In this document: positions 62,843 through 64,000 of the stretch, piece after piece
How positions within the stretch are numbered: position 1 is the first letter of the stretch
Layout of the letters: each line of letters starts with the position of its first letter
Source of the DNA: Canna indica
Taxonomy: Eukaryota; Streptophyta; Magnoliopsida; Zingiberales; Cannaceae
DNA length: 64,000 bases
Assembly (NCBI GenBank): GCA_034359265.1
Contig: CP136891.1
Location: forward strand, 10,926,501 to 10,990,500
Direction of reading: 5' to 3'
Position numbers and translations under genes: made by a program
The notes under the pieces: model-generated
Databases searched by the model: none
Told to the model about the DNA's origin: nothing
What the model saw: the letters and a program-made list of their open reading frames with translations, nothing else

Positions 62843-63358
62843 CTGAAGAAAATTAAACCAATATATGCTTAATAGACAATATTAGTGTTTTCATCATGAC
62901 TACTAAAAACAAAAATATAATTTATATTTTCATTTATGTATTTAATTGAAAACTAGTTGTGCCTTCAAATTCTTCATTAACTCAAGAATTGATCACTAGC
63001 TAGTTGATATGATTTATAAAAGAAATTGCATCATGAAATAAGACAAAACTACAGTAAAATTTTGTGGATATCTGAAACAGGGTGCTGAGTTTATTGGATG
63101 AGTATTACATTGTGAAGAAATCTTACAACACAAATCTTAATTATATTTGAAAGCTACAATTAGATGCAAAAATTAAATAATGCAGTATGTATGTTTTATT
63201 ACTCTATTGGCGGATCAATTGGTAAAAAACCCCTTTTATTTGAGAAGAGTTATCTTTGTTTTTTTCAAATGTTCAAATCATGGCAGTCTTTTCTAAATAG
63301 ATGTGATAATGCTAGTTTTGCGTGCATTAATTATCTAGCCAATTTTGATCACAGAGCA

Positions 63359-64000
63359 CTGTTAGGGACATTGGGGGTTGTCAAGTCCTGTATGCGTCAT
63401 GAAGGTCCTTAACGTGCATTGTAAATATTGCATTATGAGCATCCATGTAAATATGCATTGTAAAACGCGCTCGTGCACTTCCCGCCGCTCTTGCTCATGC
63501 CTAGGCAAACGGCCTCATTTGCCTTGGCGTGGCATGGATTGTGGGGGTGTGCGAACATAGGAATTTTGTAATGCTCCTCGTGCTTTTGGTAACCTTGGGG
63601 GTGGCACAAGGGGGTTAGGCTCAAGTATAGTATCCCCACTCTAGTTCATTCGCTTTTGCTTTCGTTCAAGCATTTGCTAGCATTTTCATGCAATCGGCCA
63701 TTGGCCCAACAACGTTTTTGCATCCAAGCACTCAGAGGCTTTGATCCACGCGAAGTGGGAGCCCGCGAATTTCGACTTTGGCAAGCAAACTTGCTTCAGG
63801 TTGATTCCTCGCACGGGGAGCGAGGGAGCCACCCGGACATTTTCCGCCCAAAACAGTTAATCTGTGACAGTACAGTAGTAAGAGTTCCAAGTTGCATATT
63901 CCCGTGTCTATGTTGCAATATATGCAATATATGAGTAACATGATCATATTGATTACAGAGCATCATTCTACCTTTTGTTTTGCTTCTTTTTCAATGTGGA
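63359..64000. mobile_element. Possible LTR-retroelement relic at the window edge
   Basis: Composition shifts to higher GC at 63359 (TGTTAGGGACATTGGG). The stretch contains GCCGCTCTTGCTCATGCCTA and GGGAGCCCGCGAATTTCGAC blocks that do not resemble the host introns. A TG start would fit a long terminal repeat, but no CA end, primer-binding site or coding domain was seen. It could equally be another captured fragment. Confidence 0.25.

Overview
The window is nuclear DNA of a flowering plant. Genes have many short exons with GT-AG introns, and the families are plant-specific or plant-typical: an AVT6-type amino-acid transporter, the RdDM factor RDM4/IWR1, an NFD4-like nodulin MFS protein, a probable sororin, a class III peroxidase, a PMEI-like protein and TIM44. 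Several genes have GC-rich exons inside very AT-rich intergenic DNA. This would fit a monocot but is not decisive. Most of the 64 kb is nested transposon DNA. Exon structures below were rebuilt by hand by matching splice sites, reading phase and family motifs.

Layout. 1-510: relics of a fold-back element and a hAT-like MITE. 985-2884 (+): AVT6-like transporter, 5 exons, 449 aa. 3.3-4.6 kb: decayed tandem repeat. 4963-11584 (-): RDM4/IWR1 homologue, 10 exons, about 332 aa, with no single long ORF. 11.9-16.2 kb: RNase H relic of a LINE, a fold-back MITE, a hAT MITE nested in a TIR element, a MITE carrying about 450 bp of (TAA)n, and a 58-bp triplicate. 16563-18211 (-): NFD4-like protein, 2 exons, 520 aa. 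19.0-33.0 kb: a tandem duplication of about 7 kb (copy A 19432-26421, copy B 26430-32785). Each copy holds a Mutator-type fold-back element and a dead Helitron helicase; copy A also has a younger hAT MITE that copy B lacks. 33067-37874: CACTA (En/Spm) element with TTT target duplication, a TNP2-like protein missing its N-terminal part, an intact Transposase_24 gene and a roughly 300-bp-arm inverted repeat. 39579-43706 (+): sororin-like gene, 4 exons, 199 aa. 44671-46880: fold-back element with near-identical 9-bp target duplications, split by an 873-bp hAT element with a perfect 8-bp duplication. 47650-49030 (+): class III peroxidase, 4 exons, 316 aa, with a GC-AG first intron. 51.0-53.3 kb: two tandem long-TIR elements. 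53989-54591 (+): secreted PMEI-like protein. 54933-55480: peroxidase pseudogene. 55.9-58.9 kb: fold-back and hAT relics around a GC-rich promoter-like block. 59084 to beyond the window (+): 5' part of TIM44, whose first intron holds a 1.6-kb long-TIR element. A CASP-like exon relic lies on the opposite strand further on.

The host genes are unrelated housekeeping or stress genes and form no pathway. The structure worth following is the transposon biology: palindromic elements at both breakpoints of the 7-kb duplication, an empty site that orders one MITE insertion after it, and a long hairpin inside the CACTA element directly upstream of its truncated transposase.
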